Assembly (NCBI GenBank): GCA_902363625.1
Contig: CABJAS010000005.1
Span: forward strand, 1 to 64,000
Length of the DNA: 64,000 nucleotides
Reading direction: 5' to 3'
From: Clostridiaceae bacterium
Lineage (GTDB): Bacteria; Bacillota_I; Bacilli_A; Erysipelotrichales; Coprobacillaceae
Positions 50,287 through 59,886 of the stretch are shown piece after piece. The position numbers were made by a program, and so were the translations under genes. The notes under the pieces were generated by a model that was not told the origin of the DNA, searched no databases, and worked only from the letters and a program-made list of their open reading frames with translations. Positions within the stretch are counted from its first letter, which is position 1. Every line of letters starts with the position of its first letter.

Positions 50287-50799
50287 ATGGACTTCAAACA
50301 ATATATTGCAGATATACAAGATTTCCCTATTGAAGGGGTATTATTTAGAGATGTGACACCACTAATGAAAGATCCAAAAGCGTATCATGAAGTAATCGAC
50401 CAAATGAAAGCATATGCGATCAGCAAAGAGGCAGATATTATTGCCGGACCGGAAGCCAGAGGCTTTTTATTCGGCTGTCCTGTTGCTTATGCAATGGAAG
50501 CCGGGTTTGTTCCTGTCAGAAAGCCTGGGAAACTGCCTCGTGAAACGATTGAATGTACTTATGAATTGGAATATGGACACAATACATTAGAAATGCATAA
50601 AGATGCGATTAAAAAGGGACAAAAAGTCGTTTTAATCGATGATTTGCTGGCGACAGGCGGAACGATCGAAGCTAGCTGTAAGATGATTGAAGCATTAGGT
50701 GGGATTGTTACCGGAATCTGTTTTTTAATTGAGTTGGAAGATTTAAAAGGCAGAGAAAAACTAAAAGATTATGATGTGTATTCTATTTTAAAATATTAA
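50287..50799 (+). CDS. apt: Adenine phosphoribosyltransferase
   Basis: 170 residues. PRPP motif [20 protein letters not shown] near 118-137, [18 protein letters not shown] near 57-74. Converts adenine and PRPP to AMP. AGGAGGAAAAAAT before ATG. Lies between recJ and relA, the Bacillus order. Confidence 0.97.
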   Translation: MDFKQYIADIQDFPIEGVLFRDVTPLMKDPKAYHEVIDQMKAYAISKEADIIAGPEARGFLFGCPVAYAMEAGFVPVRKPGKLPRETIECTYELEYGHNTLEMHKDAIKKGQKVVLIDDLLATGGTIEASCKMIEALGGIVTGICFLIELEDLKGREKLKDYDVYSILKY

Positions 50800-50846
50800 T
50801 TCTGACATATTTTTAAACATGGCATAAGATAGAAGGGGTGAGTATC

Positions 50847-53072
50847 ATGGTGAAAATCAAACAGGCAGGAGATCCAATGAGTTTTGAAGATGTCTTGGAA
50901 TTAGCTTCGACATACATCAAAAATGATGAAAGTATCGATCTGATTAAACGTGCTTATGCATATATTATGGAAAAGCATGCGGGACAAACAAGAAAAAGCG
51001 GGGAGCCGTATACTATTCATTTGATTTGGGTTGCTTATATTTTAGCGAGCCTGCAAACCGGACCAATGACAATTACTGCCGGACTGCTTCATGACGTGAT
51101 GGAAGACTGTGATGTATCGCAAGCAGAGATGATCGAGCGTTTTGGCTCTGAGATTACGACGCTGGTTGAAGGCGTGACGAAGATCACCAAGATGCAGTTT
51201 AAGGATGAAGCCGATGTTTATGCTGAAAACCACCGCAAGATCTATATTGCGATGGCAAAGGATATCCGAGTGATCCTGATTAAATTTGCTGACCGTCTGC
51301 ATAATATGCGCACATTGCAGTATATGCCGGAACACAAGCAAAAGCGGATCGCCAAAGAGACATTGGAGGTCTATGCACCGATCGCCCATCGCTTAGGGAT
51401 CAACGATATCCGCATAGAGCTGGAAGATTTAAGCTTATACTATCTGGACCCTGTGCCTTATCATGAAATCTCTGAATTATTAGAGATCAAGCGTGATGAA
51501 AGAAAAGAAGCCGTCGAAGCGATGATGGGAAAGGTCAGAGAACTGCTTGATCAGCACCATATTCAATACCGTATCTTAGGACGTGCCAAGCATATTTACA
51601 GTATCTATAAAAAGATGGTCATCAAACATAAGCGTTTTGATGAATTGTATGATTTGAATGCCTTACGTATCATTACCGATAATGATAAAATGAAATGCTA
51701 TGAAGTACTGGGAATTATTCATGAGTATTATCGTCCTTTACCGGGACGTTTCAAGGATTATATTGCCATGCCAAAGCCGAATATGTATCAATCTTTACAT
51801 ACAGCAATCATCGGTGAAATGGGACAGATCTTTGAAATTCAGATTCGTACCGAAGAAATGGATGCGATTGCGGAAAGAGGGATTGCCGCTCATTGGCGCT
51901 ATAAAGAAAATGCACAGTACTCAAGCAAGATGGAACAACAGGAAATTGGTGAAAAATTGCAGTGGCTACGTGAATTCATCAGCTTATCAGAAGATATTAA
52001 AGACGGTGATGCCAAAGAATATTATGATTCTTTAAGACAGGATATCTTTGAAGCCAATGTTTATGTATTGTCACCACAAGGCAAGATCATTGAGCTGCCA
52101 AACGGTTCAACGCCGATTGACTTTGCTTATCGTATTCATACGGAGGTTGGGCATCATGCCGTTGGGGCAATTGTGAATGGTGTGATCGTTCCGATCAATA
52201 CCGCTTTAAAAACCGGTGATGTGGTGGAAATCAAAACGAATAAGAACTCTTCTGGTCCAAGCGAGGACTGGCTGAAAGTAGTGCATACTGCCGGAGCCAG
52301 AAATAAGATTCGTCAGTTCCTTTCTCAAAAGGAAGCAGAGAGCAGAAAAGTTTTTATTGAAACCGGTAAAAAACTGCTAAGAGAAGAAGTGAAAAAACGC
52401 GAGCTTGACGAAAAAGTTTATTTAGACGGAGAAGTCTATAAAACTTATTATAGTTCTTTTGGTGCTAAATCTTTTGATGAACTGCTTTATCAGATCGGAC
52501 GAAAGGCGATTACTGCCTATGCATTATTAGATCGTGCCAATCCGAAGCGCAGCAGCTTTATCGACAGCATTTCAAAAATGCTGCAAAAAAACAACACCAA
52601 TAATGACCGTGATAAAATGAAAAATACCACCGGCGTAGTTGTCAGCGGCATGAGTGGATTAAAGATTCAGCTGAGCAAATGCTGCAACCCGATTCCGGGA
52701 GATGAGATCATCGGTTTCGTTTCCAAAGGTCAGGGAATCAAGGTGCATCGCAAAGACTGTCCGAACGTCAAAGGTCCGGATATGAAAAAACGTTTGATTG
52801 ATGTTTACTGGGATTATGCCTCTTTAATGGCTAAAAAGTATGAAGTGGAATTTACCATTGATGCGACCGATCGAACGAATTTGCTGACAGACATCATCAA
52901 CACGTTGGGACAATCCAAAATTAATATCTTGAATATACATGCTGATGTGGTGGATACCCGTGCAATCATTAATCTAAAAGTAACGGTGGAAAACGGTGAG
53001 CATTTAAAAACCGCATTCGATAATCTGCATAAGGTTCAAGGCATTTACGGGATCGAAAGAACGGTTCATTAG
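50847..53072 (+). CDS. relA: Bifunctional (p)ppGpp synthetase/hydrolase Rel
   Basis: 741 residues. Hydrolase HD domain: GLLHDVMEDCDV near 72 and FADRLHNMRTL near 142. Synthetase: GRFKDYIAMPKPNMYQSLHT near 303-322. TGS domain (VYVLSPQGKIIELPNGSTPI near 402), zinc-finger-like part with SKCCNPIPGDEIIGF near 614, ACT near 670. Both catalytic halves look intact, so it makes and degrades (p)ppGpp. Start 50847 follows AAGGGGTGA; a GTG at 50838 is inside that site. Confidence 0.97.
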   Translation: MVKIKQAGDPMSFEDVLELASTYIKNDESIDLIKRAYAYIMEKHAGQTRKSGEPYTIHLIWVAYILASLQTGPMTITAGLLHDVMEDCDVSQAEMIERFGSEITTLVEGVTKITKMQFKDEADVYAENHRKIYIAMAKDIRVILIKFADRLHNMRTLQYMPEHKQKRIAKETLEVYAPIAHRLGINDIRIELEDLSLYYLDPVPYHEISELLEIKRDERKEAVEAMMGKVRELLDQHHIQYRILGRAKHIYSIYKKMVIKHKRFDELYDLNALRIITDNDKMKCYEVLGIIHEYYRPLPGRFKDYIAMPKPNMYQSLHTAIIGEMGQIFEIQIRTEEMDAIAERGIAAHWRYKENAQYSSKMEQQEIGEKLQWLREFISLSEDIKDGDAKEYYDSLRQDIFEANVYVLSPQGKIIELPNGSTPIDFAYRIHTEVGHHAVGAIVNGVIVPINTALKTGDVVEIKTNKNSSGPSEDWLKVVHTAGARNKIRQFLSQKEAESRKVFIETGKKLLREEVKKRELDEKVYLDGEVYKTYYSSFGAKSFDELLYQIGRKAITAYALLDRANPKRSSFIDSISKMLQKNNTNNDRDKMKNTTGVVVSGMSGLKIQLSKCCNPIPGDEIIGFVSKGQGIKVHRKDCPNVKGPDMKKRLIDVYWDYASLMAKKYEVEFTIDATDRTNLLTDIINTLGQSKINILNIHADVVDTRAIINLKVTVENGEHLKTAFDNLHKVQGIYGIERTVH

Positions 53073-53095
53073 CACTTCGTTTGAAGTGCTTTTTC
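53071..53095 (+). terminator. Terminator of relA
   Basis: AGCACTTC and GAAGTGCT arms followed by TTTTC; overlaps the stop codon. Confidence 0.8.
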
Positions 53096-53148
53096 ATAAC
53101 TTGGTTTGAATTATGAAATATCGATTATACTAAAAGAGAGGTCTTAAA

Positions 53149-53964
53149 ATGAAAAAAATAGTGATGGGTTTAATTGCTCTTTCTATGGTTGTTTTAATTG
53201 CTTTTGCTCTTCTTTACAATAAAGGCGGGACAGATATTACACCATTAAAAGAGACAGCCGTTATGGTTGAACTGCCAAAGAAATATCAGAATGACTTTTC
53301 TGATGTGACCAACCCGGCTAGTTCAATACCGGTCTTTATGTATCATTATTTCTATGATGAAACATCAGAGACACCGGAAAACGGAAACTTCTACAGTATT
53401 CAGAAATTTGAGCAGCAGCTGGCTCATTTTAAAGAAGAAGGCTATAAAACATTGACTATGGAGGAGCTGTATGATTGGCTTGAAGGGAAGATTGAAGTCC
53501 CTGAAAATTCAGTGGTGATTACGATGGACGACGGCTATCATTATACTTATGATATGGCATTGCCGCTATTAGAAAAATATGGCTTTGTGGGTGTGAGCTT
53601 TGAAATTACCTCAGCGCCGGAGGATTATGCATCACGCTTATCTCATCTTAATTTAGAATTAGAGAGCCATACCCATAACATGCATCAGGGAACTTGTCCG
53701 GGGATGAAGCCGATCCAGTATGGCGCTATTCAATGTCAGGACTTTGACTCGGCAGTGGCGGATATGAAAGCTTCAGCGGATACGATTGATCAGCCGATTG
53801 CTATGGCTTATCCGTTTGGCGGATATGGCGGTCAGGCAAAAGATGTATTGAGAGCCGCTGGCTATAAACTGGCATTTACTACTCAATATGGGAGAGTAGA
53901 AAGAGGCATGGACTATTTAGAACTGCCAAGAGTCAGAATGTCTACGGATTCGTTTTATTATTAA
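53149..53964 (+). CDS. Polysaccharide deacetylase, membrane-anchored
   Basis: 271 residues. Residues 5-23 are a signal anchor. The NodB domain starts near 65: PVFMYHYFYDETSE, MDDGYHYTYDMALPLLEKYG near 126-145 (Asp-Asp metal/base pair), ESHTHNMHQG near 171 (H-x3-H) and AMAYPFGGYGGQAKDVLRAA near 222. Acts outside the membrane on peptidoglycan or another N-acetylated glycan. It stands where dtd/amidase genes lie in Bacillus. Confidence 0.9.
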   Translation: MKKIVMGLIALSMVVLIAFALLYNKGGTDITPLKETAVMVELPKKYQNDFSDVTNPASSIPVFMYHYFYDETSETPENGNFYSIQKFEQQLAHFKEEGYKTLTMEELYDWLEGKIEVPENSVVITMDDGYHYTYDMALPLLEKYGFVGVSFEITSAPEDYASRLSHLNLELESHTHNMHQGTCPGMKPIQYGAIQCQDFDSAVADMKASADTIDQPIAMAYPFGGYGGQAKDVLRAAGYKLAFTTQYGRVERGMDYLELPRVRMSTDSFYY

Positions 53965-53974
53965 TTCATTCTAA

Positions 53975-54003
53975 TTGACAAGTCGTAGGAAGTATGATAT
54001 AAA
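53975..54003 (+). promoter_or_regulatory. hisS-aspS promoter
   Basis: TTGACA (53975-53980), 17 bases, TATAAA (53998-54003) with a TG extension. Confidence 0.85.
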
Positions 54004-54009
54004 ATGATT

Positions 54010-54223
54010 AATATCAATCCAATGATAAAGAGAGCGTCATTATAAAGTGAAAAGAGATGGGTATCAAGGCTGAAAGTACCTGCATGGTTAATGACGGAGA
54101 CACTTTGGAGGAGCTATTAAAAGCATAGCCGTTTGTCGCGTTAAGACCTTAAGTGCATGAGAAATCATGAATTAAGGTGGCAACGCGTGTAATACGTCCT
54201 TATTTATAAGGGCGTATTTTTTA
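54010..54223 (+). promoter_or_regulatory. T-box leader of hisS-aspS with Asp/His specifier
   Basis: T-box AAGGTGGCAACGCG at 54174-54187, terminator 54191-54223. Stem I pairs CGTCATTA (near 54035) with TAATGACG (near 54089) and AAG with CTT, leaving GACAC (54099-54103) in the specifier bulge. GAC is Asp and the overlapping CAC is His. The TGGC of the T-box suits a G73 discriminator such as that of tRNA-Asp. Confidence 0.9.
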
Positions 54224-54247
54224 TTTAAATAAAGGAGGAGAAAAGAA

Positions 54248-55531
54248 ATGGCATACAGCGCACCAAGAGGAACAGTAGATCTGCTTCCACAGCAAACAAA
54301 AAATTGGCAGTATTTAGAACAGTTATTACGTACCATTGCATTTAACTACAACGTAAAGGAAATTCGTGTTCCCATCTTTGAACACACGGAGTTATTTAAT
54401 CGAGCAGTAGGTGACACCACCGATGTTGTGTCAAAGGAAATGTATACATTTCAAGATCGTGGAGATCGTTCATTAACCTTGCGTCCGGAAGGAACAGCCG
54501 GAGTCGTAAGAGCATTTGTTGAAAACAAGCTTTATGTGAATCCTGATAAATTGACAAAGCTTTACTATATGGGACCGATGTTCCGTTATGAACGCCCGCA
54601 AAAAGGAAGACAGCGTCAGTTTCACCAGTTTGGTGTGGAAATGCTGGGATTGGAAAATCCGGAAGTCGATGTGGAATGCATGGTCATGGCAGTGACGATC
54701 ATTGAATCGTTAGGATTACAGAACGTTAAGCTGCATATCAATACATTAGGAGATGAAATCAGCCGTGAAAATTATCGTCAGGCATTGATGAATCATTTCA
54801 AGCCGGGATTAAACGAATTATGCGGAGATTGTCAGGCACGCTTTGAAAAAAATCCTTTGCGTATCTTAGATTGCAAAGTGGATAAAGATAACCCGTTGAT
54901 TACGACAGCGCCTAAGACGATTGACTATTTAACACCGGAAGCAAAAACACATTTTGAAAAAGTATGTGCGTTATTAGATGATCTGGAAATTGATTATATG
55001 GTAGATACCAACTTAGTCAGAGGATTGGATTATTACTGTCATACAGTATTTGAAGTCATCAGTGAAGATCCAACCTTCGGCAATGCCGCAACCTTAGGCG
55101 GAGGTGGCCGCTATAATAAATTAGTTCAGGAAATGGGCGGTCCGGAAACACCGGGTGTCGGATTTGCCTTTGGAATGGAACGTTTAGCCTTAGCTTTAGA
55201 CCAGATGGAATCAGAGGATGATGATGCTTTGGATATTTACATCATGCCATTAGGACAGGAGGCTAGAGATTTATCTTTACAGATCGTGACAATGCTCAGA
55301 GCCAATGGCTTTAGCTGTGATATGGATTATGCTAATCGTTCAATGAAAGCGATGTTTAAAACAGTTGATCGCTTGCAGGCTCATTTTGCCATTATTATTG
55401 GTGAAGAAGAAGTGAAAAATGAAGTGGTTAACATTAAATGTACACATGATAAACAGCAGGAAACAATTCCATTAGAAGATATTGTTGCTTATATTGAACA
55501 TCATTTAGAAGGGGGACATGAGCATGAATAG
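54248..55531 (+). CDS. hisS: Histidyl-tRNA synthetase
   Basis: 427 residues. Class IIa: RGTVDLLPQQTKNWQYLEQL at 6-25, motif 2 YMGPMFRYERPQKGRQRQFH near 108-127, His-specific RGLDYYCHTVFEVI near 258-271, motif 3 GFAFGMERLALAL near 304 and an anticodon domain. Charges tRNA-His. ATG 54248 follows AAAGGAGG. The end overlaps aspS by eight bases. Confidence 0.98.
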   Translation: MAYSAPRGTVDLLPQQTKNWQYLEQLLRTIAFNYNVKEIRVPIFEHTELFNRAVGDTTDVVSKEMYTFQDRGDRSLTLRPEGTAGVVRAFVENKLYVNPDKLTKLYYMGPMFRYERPQKGRQRQFHQFGVEMLGLENPEVDVECMVMAVTIIESLGLQNVKLHINTLGDEISRENYRQALMNHFKPGLNELCGDCQARFEKNPLRILDCKVDKDNPLITTAPKTIDYLTPEAKTHFEKVCALLDDLEIDYMVDTNLVRGLDYYCHTVFEVISEDPTFGNAATLGGGGRYNKLVQEMGGPETPGVGFAFGMERLALALDQMESEDDDALDIYIMPLGQEARDLSLQIVTMLRANGFSCDMDYANRSMKAMFKTVDRLQAHFAIIIGEEEVKNEVVNIKCTHDKQQETIPLEDIVAYIEHHLEGGHEHE

Positions 55532-57281
55532 AACACATCATAATGGGGAATTAAGAATTGAAAATGTAGGAGAAACCGTTGAATTAAAAGGATGGGTCGC
55601 AAAAAAGAGAAATCTTGGAGCCTTAGTTTTCATTGATTTAAGAGATCGCTATGGTATTACTCAGGTGATTTGTGATGAATCTATGGAATATATAACGAAA
55701 GAAGTAAAGAATGAGTTTGTCATTCATGTTGTAGGAAAAGTAGTCGAAAGAAGTTCAAAGAATCCTAAGATGCCAACCGGAGATATCGAAATTGAAGCAA
55801 CTCAGCTGGATATTATTTCTGCGGCTGCACTGACACCAATGATTATTGCCGATGAAACAGATGCATTGGAAGAAACACGTTTGGTCTATCGTTATTTAGA
55901 CTTGCGTCGTCCTAAGATTCAGCAGAATATCTTATTACGTCATCAAATCACCAAGAGTATCCGTCATTATTTAGATGACTTGGATTTTGTGGATATCGAA
56001 ACGCCATATTTAACACGCTCAACACCAGAAGGAGCAAGAGACTTCTTAGTTCCAAGTCGTGTGCATAATGGAAAATTCTTTGCCTTGCCGCAGTCTCCGC
56101 AGCAGTTTAAACAGCTGCTGATGATTGCCGGATTTGAAAAATATTACCAGATTGCCCGCTGTTTCAGAGATGAGGATTTAAGAGCAGATCGTCAATTAGA
56201 ATTTACACAGGTCGATGTTGAAATGTCATTCATGAATACGGACGAAATCTTAGCGGTCTGTGAAGGCATGATGGCAAAGGTCATGAAAGATGTTAAAGGG
56301 GTTGAGCTTCCTTTGCCATTACCAAGAATGACTTGGCAGGAAGCAATGGAAAGATACGGAATTGATAAACCGGATATTCGCTTTGGTTTGGAATTAGTTA
56401 ATTTAAATGAAACTGTCAAAGAGGTTGATTTTATTGTCTTTAAGTCTGCTTTAGAAGCAAACGGACACGTAAAAGGAATCAACGTTATAGGTCAAGCAGG
56501 TAATTATTCACGTAAAGCATTAGATAAACTGACCGATATCGCCAAAACATATAAAGCCAAGGGCTTGGCATGGATGAAAGTGAATCAAGATAAAGCAGAA
56601 GGACCGATCGCTAAATTCTTTAACGAAGAACAAACACAGTCTTTATTTGAAGCCATGAATGCACATGATGGTGACTTGCTGTTATTTGTGGCAGACGCTA
56701 AATATGAAGTTGTCTGTGATGCCTTAGCGGCTTTACGTAATCATTTGGGAAAAGAATTAAATTTATATGATCCGGAAGCATTTGCCTTCTTGTGGGTAAC
56801 AGACTTCCCGATGTTTGAATATGATGATGAAACACAGCGCTTTTATGCTAAACATCATCCGTTTACACGACCAAAAGAAAGTGATCTGGATTTGATCGAA
56901 AAAGATCCGGCAAACTGCTTGGCAGATGCTTACGATATCGTTTTAAATGGTTTTGAATTAGGTGGAGGATCTATTCGTATCCATGAACAAGACCTACAGA
57001 AACGTGTCTTTAATGCATTAGGATTTACAGATGAACAAATTCAAAGACAATTTGGCTACTTTGTAGAAGCTTTTAAATACGGAACGCCTCCTCATGGCGG
57101 GTTTGCTTTAGGCTTAGACCGTATTGCGATGCTGCTGACTCAGTCTGAATCACTGCGTGATGTGATTGCTTTCCCTAAAATTTCAAGTTCTAGCTGTCCG
57201 ATGACGAAAGCACCGACAGCTGTGGAGAAACCGCAGTTAGATGAACTAGGATTAGAGGTGATGGCAGATGATGAAGCCTAA
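55524..57281 (+). CDS. aspS: Aspartyl-tRNA synthetase
   Basis: 585 residues. OB domain (GWVAKKRNLGALVFIDLRDR near 24-43), motif 2 CFRDEDLRADRQLEFTQVDV near 212, bacterial insertion domain, motif 3 GFALGLDRIAMLL near 524. ATG 55524 is preferred over 55518 because AGGGGG then lies nine bases away. Co-transcribed with hisS and the downstream peptidase, to which its 3' end overlaps by 14 bases. Confidence 0.97.
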   Translation: MNRTHHNGELRIENVGETVELKGWVAKKRNLGALVFIDLRDRYGITQVICDESMEYITKEVKNEFVIHVVGKVVERSSKNPKMPTGDIEIEATQLDIISAAALTPMIIADETDALEETRLVYRYLDLRRPKIQQNILLRHQITKSIRHYLDDLDFVDIETPYLTRSTPEGARDFLVPSRVHNGKFFALPQSPQQFKQLLMIAGFEKYYQIARCFRDEDLRADRQLEFTQVDVEMSFMNTDEILAVCEGMMAKVMKDVKGVELPLPLPRMTWQEAMERYGIDKPDIRFGLELVNLNETVKEVDFIVFKSALEANGHVKGINVIGQAGNYSRKALDKLTDIAKTYKAKGLAWMKVNQDKAEGPIAKFFNEEQTQSLFEAMNAHDGDLLLFVADAKYEVVCDALAALRNHLGKELNLYDPEAFAFLWVTDFPMFEYDDETQRFYAKHHPFTRPKESDLDLIEKDPANCLADAYDIVLNGFELGGGSIRIHEQDLQKRVFNALGFTDEQIQRQFGYFVEAFKYGTPPHGGFALGLDRIAMLLTQSESLRDVIAFPKISSSSCPMTKAPTAVEKPQLDELGLEVMADDEA

Positions 57282-58347
57282 TCGCTTAGAAAAAGTAATT
57301 CATAAAATGAAAGAAAAGAAGATGGATTATATGATCATCAGTGATCCTTCTTCTATCGAATATCTTTGTGAAGTCAATAATCATCCCGGTGAAAGAATGT
57401 ATGCACTGTTGATTGATATTAACGGAGAACATCGTTTATTTTTAAATAAATTATTCTTTGTGCCACAAGATGTGGGCATTGAAAAAGTCTGGTTTTCAGA
57501 TACCGATGACAGCATAGCCTTACTTGCTCAGACGATGCAGGAAGATAAAACGATCGGGATCGATAAATTCTGGGCAGCACATTTCTTACTGGCATTACAA
57601 GAAAAAATGCCAAACAATACGTTTGTGAACGGTTCGAGTGTGATTGACGAAGTGCGTATGGTTAAAGAACAAGATGAGATTGAAACAATGCTCCAAGCCA
57701 GCCGAATTAACGATGAAGCGATTGAGCGTTTGATTGCTACACTTAAACCGACGGATACGGAACTTAGCCTAAGCGATCGCTTATTAGCCATCTATCAGGA
57801 ATTAGGAGCCAGTGGTCACTCTTTTTCACCAATCGTCGCTTTTGGTAAAAATGGTGCTGATCCCCATCATGGAAATGATGATACTATGATTACTTCAGGT
57901 GATTCGATTATTATCGATATGGGCTGTCTGTATCAAGGGTATTGTTCAGATATGACCAGAACCTTCTTTTACCAAAGTGCCAGTGATAAGCAAAAAGAAG
58001 TCTACAATATCGTGAAAGAAGCCAACTTAAAAGCGCAGGCGATGATTCAGCCGGGAGTACGTTTATGCGATATCGACGCTGCCGCTCGTGATTATATAAC
58101 TAAAAAAGGCTATGGTGAATACTTTACGCATCGTCTTGGTCATTTCATTGGCAGAGATGTACATGAATACGGTGATGTATCCAGCCAGTTTGATATGAGA
58201 GTCGAAGAGGGAATGATCTTCTCTATCGAACCGGGTGTTTATTTGCCGGATGAGTTTGGTGTTCGTGTCGAAGACTTAGTTGTCGTGACTAAAAACGGCT
58301 GCCAAAGCTTAAACCAATATTCTAAAGAATTAAAAATAGTAGATTAA
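57268..58347 (+). CDS. M24-family Xaa-Pro aminopeptidase
   Basis: 359 residues. N-terminal creatinase-like part, then the M24 metal site: DIGDS-like DSIIIDMGCLYQGYCSDMTR near 211-230, THRLGHFIGRDVHEYG near 286-301, EEGMIFSIEPGVYLPDEFGV near 312 and RVEDLVVV. All five metal ligands are in place. It cleaves X-Pro bonds. GAGGTGATGGCAG precedes ATGATG; either of the first two codons may be used. Confidence 0.93.
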   Translation: MMKPNRLEKVIHKMKEKKMDYMIISDPSSIEYLCEVNNHPGERMYALLIDINGEHRLFLNKLFFVPQDVGIEKVWFSDTDDSIALLAQTMQEDKTIGIDKFWAAHFLLALQEKMPNNTFVNGSSVIDEVRMVKEQDEIETMLQASRINDEAIERLIATLKPTDTELSLSDRLLAIYQELGASGHSFSPIVAFGKNGADPHHGNDDTMITSGDSIIIDMGCLYQGYCSDMTRTFFYQSASDKQKEVYNIVKEANLKAQAMIQPGVRLCDIDAAARDYITKKGYGEYFTHRLGHFIGRDVHEYGDVSSQFDMRVEEGMIFSIEPGVYLPDEFGVRVEDLVVVTKNGCQSLNQYSKELKIVD

Positions 58348-58376
58348 CAGCAGAGAATTTCTGCTGTTTTATTTTT
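58346..58376 (+). terminator. Terminator of the hisS-aspS-peptidase operon
   Basis: AACAGCAGA pairs with TCTGCTGTT, followed by TTTATTTTT; overlaps the stop codon. Confidence 0.8.
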
Positions 58377-58449
58377 GTTACTAAATCTTTTTAACTTGAT
58401 TTTATTTTAGCGTATAATAGAGATGGACAAAAAAGAAAAAGGTGAGTAT

Positions 58450-58893
58450 ATGAATTTGTTATTTTTTTTGAAATCCAAATCGGATGTAACGTATATTGAT
58501 GAAAGCAACACCGCTAGGCAAGCTTTAGAAACAATGAAGCATCATGGCTTTACGGCAGTACCGGTTATCAGTGCCGGCGGGCGCTATGTAGGAACCATTA
58601 CCGAAGGGGATTTATTATGGGAGATTTTGAAACATGATCCCTTTGAATATAAAATGAGTGAACATATTTATGTAAAAGACATGATTCGTCAGGAGCTAAA
58701 TCCTGCCGCAAGGGTTGATACATCAATGGCAGATCTATTGCTGATGGCAACGAAACAAAACTTTATTCCCATTATTGATGACCGTAAACTCTTTATTGGA
58801 ATTGTTACCCGCAAGGATATTCTGCAGTATTATTATCGCTTGCATTATGTAGATAATAATCCTAAGGAATTCGCGGAAGAGTATCAAAAATAG
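58450..58893 (+). CDS. CBS-domain protein (CbpB/DarB-like)
   Basis: 147 residues, one CBS pair and nothing else. First CBS: ARQALETMKHHGFTAVPVIS near 20-39 and GTITEGDLLWEIL; second: TSMADLLLMATKQNFIPIID near 94-113 and GIVTRKDILQYYY. It resembles the stand-alone c-di-AMP binding CBS proteins, some of which act on Rel. That ligand is inference. ATG 58450 follows AAAGGTGAG; TATAAT at 58413 is a likely -10 box. Confidence 0.75.
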   Translation: MNLLFFLKSKSDVTYIDESNTARQALETMKHHGFTAVPVISAGGRYVGTITEGDLLWEILKHDPFEYKMSEHIYVKDMIRQELNPAARVDTSMADLLLMATKQNFIPIIDDRKLFIGIVTRKDILQYYYRLHYVDNNPKEFAEEYQK

Positions 58894-58951
58894 TTCCGCT
58901 GAGCCCTTATTTATGCTATTGTAAAGATAGATATAAATGGAGGGGAAATAC

Positions 58952-59821
58952 ATGTATTTAGGAATTGATATTGGCGGTACTTTTATCAAATATGCGCTAG
59001 TTGAAAAAGATTACACCATTACCAAAAAATGGAAAAAAGAAACCAAGCTGTGTGAGACCAAAGATGAATTTTATGATTACCTTTGCGAAGGGTTAAAAGA
59101 ATTAGATGTCGAATGTATCGGGGTGAGTGCACCGGGTGTGATTGACAGTGATTCTACGGTATTATCTAAAGCTGCCCGTAATGTGCAGATCATGATGCAT
59201 CATTGTGTCAATGAAGAAATTCAAAGCCGCACCAAAATCAAGACAGCAACGATGAATGACGCTAAAGCGGCAGGTTATTGTGAATTGATGATTGGTAACG
59301 GGAAAGGGACTTCTTCAAGTGTATATTTCGTTATCGGAACGGGAATCGGCGGATGTGTCTGTGATCGTGATGGTGTCATTCAAGGGGTTAATAATATTGC
59401 CGGAGAATTCTCTAATATTCCAATGGGTTATGCCAATGGAAAGATTTTAGGCTTATCTCATCTGGCATCCATGAGTGCTTTGATTGATATTTATAACAGT
59501 ATGAGCGAAACTCAGCTGACTTACGGAATAGAAGTATGTGAACGCTATCTGGCAAACGAAGAAACGGCAATGAAAGCAATGGATCAATGGTGCTTAAATA
59601 TTTGTTTAGGACTTTTCAGCATTGTTATTTTCTATAATCCGGAAGTGATCTGCCTAGGTGGCGGAATCAGTGAAGAAGACTGGTTTATTGATAAAGTAAG
59701 AGAGACTTGGAATGCCTTGGAACGTCCGTTCAAAGACTTAACTACGACAAGGATCGACCGTTGTCTTTATAATAATGACGCTAATCTGCTAGGTGCCGTA
59801 TTATATGCAACAAAACATTAG
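58952..59821 (+). CDS. ROK-family sugar kinase
   Basis: 289 residues. ATP/sugar motifs GIDIGGTFIKYALVEKD at 4-20, GVSAPGVID near 56 and VICLGGGISEEDWF near 233. The zinc motif CxCGxxGCxE of classical ROK glucokinases is absent; the region reads GEFSNIPMG. It may phosphorylate N-acetylmannosamine, allose or a similar sugar, or a beta-glucoside. ATG 58952 follows GGAGGGG. Followed by a terminator. Confidence 0.87.
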   Translation: MYLGIDIGGTFIKYALVEKDYTITKKWKKETKLCETKDEFYDYLCEGLKELDVECIGVSAPGVIDSDSTVLSKAARNVQIMMHHCVNEEIQSRTKIKTATMNDAKAAGYCELMIGNGKGTSSSVYFVIGTGIGGCVCDRDGVIQGVNNIAGEFSNIPMGYANGKILGLSHLASMSALIDIYNSMSETQLTYGIEVCERYLANEETAMKAMDQWCLNICLGLFSIVIFYNPEVICLGGGISEEDWFIDKVRETWNALERPFKDLTTTRIDRCLYNNDANLLGAVLYATKH

Positions 59822-59851
59822 GGAAATAGAGCTCTAATGTTTCTTTTTTTT
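59813..59851 (+). terminator. ROK gene terminator
   Basis: AAACATTAG (59813-59821) pairs with CTAATGTTT (59834-59842), then eight T. Confidence 0.85.
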
Positions 59852-59886
59852 GTGATTGTGATAAAATAGTTCTAGAGGTGAAAATA

